DNA of 13,348 bases from Xanthobacteraceae bacterium (GTDB lineage: Bacteria; Pseudomonadota; Alphaproteobacteria; Rhizobiales; Xanthobacteraceae). The stretch lies in NCBI GenBank assembly GCA_030044035.1, contig JASHWN010000331.1, positions 1-13,348 of the forward strand, written 5' to 3'. Shown in pieces: positions 13,160 through 13,348 of the stretch. Below the pieces are notes generated by a model. That model had not been told where the DNA came from and searched no databases. It saw only the letters and a list, made by a program, of their open reading frames with translations. The first letter of the stretch is position 1; each line of letters starts with the position of its first letter. A program made the translations under genes and the position numbers.

Positions 13160-13348
13160 TTAGCGGTACACCCCCACGCCGACGAAGAAGTCGCCCATCC
13201 GCTCGACATAGCTGGATTTGGCCTCGATGAGTTTGCTGATCGGGTTCGGCCATTTGTAGTCGACCCAGCCGCCGCCATTCTTGGCGGCTTCGGACAGTTC
13301 GCGGATCAAAAACTTGCCGTCCTGGTCCTTCAGGTCGATCAAGTTCTT
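13160..13348 (-). CDS. Single-Cache-domain sensor protein, 5' part outside window
   Basis: Only the last 62 codons are present; the frame stays open to the window end, where it reads KNLIDLKDQDGKFLIREL, so the first candidate start in the window (TTG at 13342) is internal. The sequence matches the C-terminal part of single Cache (Cache_2-type) domains: the GKNL.D.KD..GK.F....  block, then GGGWVDYKWPNP with the conserved aromatic/proline pattern, then SSYVERMGDFFVGVGVYR at the C-terminus. Such domains bind small organic acids outside the cell. The protein stops directly after the domain, with no HAMP or output region, so it is probably a secreted or anchored binding protein of the type often encoded beside chemoreceptors or kinases. 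The chemoreceptor gene starts 73 nt downstream. The family call is good; the N-terminal features cannot be seen. Confidence 0.82.
   Translation of the reverse strand, partial: KNLIDLKDQDGKFLIRELSEAAKNGGGWVDYKWPNPISKLIEAKSSYVERMGDFFVGVGVYR

Overview
The window looks like chromosomal DNA of a GC-rich alphaproteobacterium, most like the Bradyrhizobium/Rhodopseudomonas/Xanthobacteraceae group. This rests on strong G/C bias at third codon positions, the gene families present (PaiB-like FMN protein, class III alcohol dehydrogenase, orphan TctC/Bug binding protein, TPR-glycosyltransferase, alphaproteobacterial-type chemoreceptor), and intergenic repeats of a type I recall from those genomes. No database search was possible, so the taxonomy is inference. 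I see no rRNA, tRNA, CRISPR array, transposase or integrase.

Left part (1-3207, all + strand): the 3' end of a zinc-ribbon gene cut by the window edge, then a small unrecognised gene (554-889) lying between two related 81-nt direct repeats. Next comes a leader region with a 25-codon small ORF and a strong intrinsic terminator just before the ribosome binding site of a GNAT acetyltransferase gene, followed by an EamA/DMT exporter gene. The small ORF can pair with the terminator stem in a mutually exclusive way, so the acetyltransferase/exporter pair may be under attenuation control.

Middle part (3255-7484): an SDR protein that lacks the usual catalytic residues; a Tat-exported alpha/beta hydrolase with a cysteine nucleophile; a convergent PaiB-like FMN-binding protein; and, divergent from it, a class III alcohol (glutathione-formaldehyde) dehydrogenase. 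After it lies a mandelate racemase/enolase-superfamily gene reduced by an in-frame internal deletion to 136 codons. Its 3' end and flank are partly repeated 365 nt downstream, and a small basic-protein gene with a candidate general-stress (EcfG-type) promoter lies between the two copies.

Right part (7853-13348): a large TPR protein with a glycosyltransferase-like C-terminal domain (- strand), an orphan TctC/Bug solute-binding protein (+), a composite palindromic intergenic element (11203-11369), and a methyl-accepting chemotaxis protein (-) preceded by the 3' part of a Cache-domain sensor gene (-) that runs off the window end. The last two probably form one signalling unit. The most unusual items are the leader/attenuator, the active-site-less SDR, the collapsed enolase gene with its duplicated tail, and the composite palindromic element.
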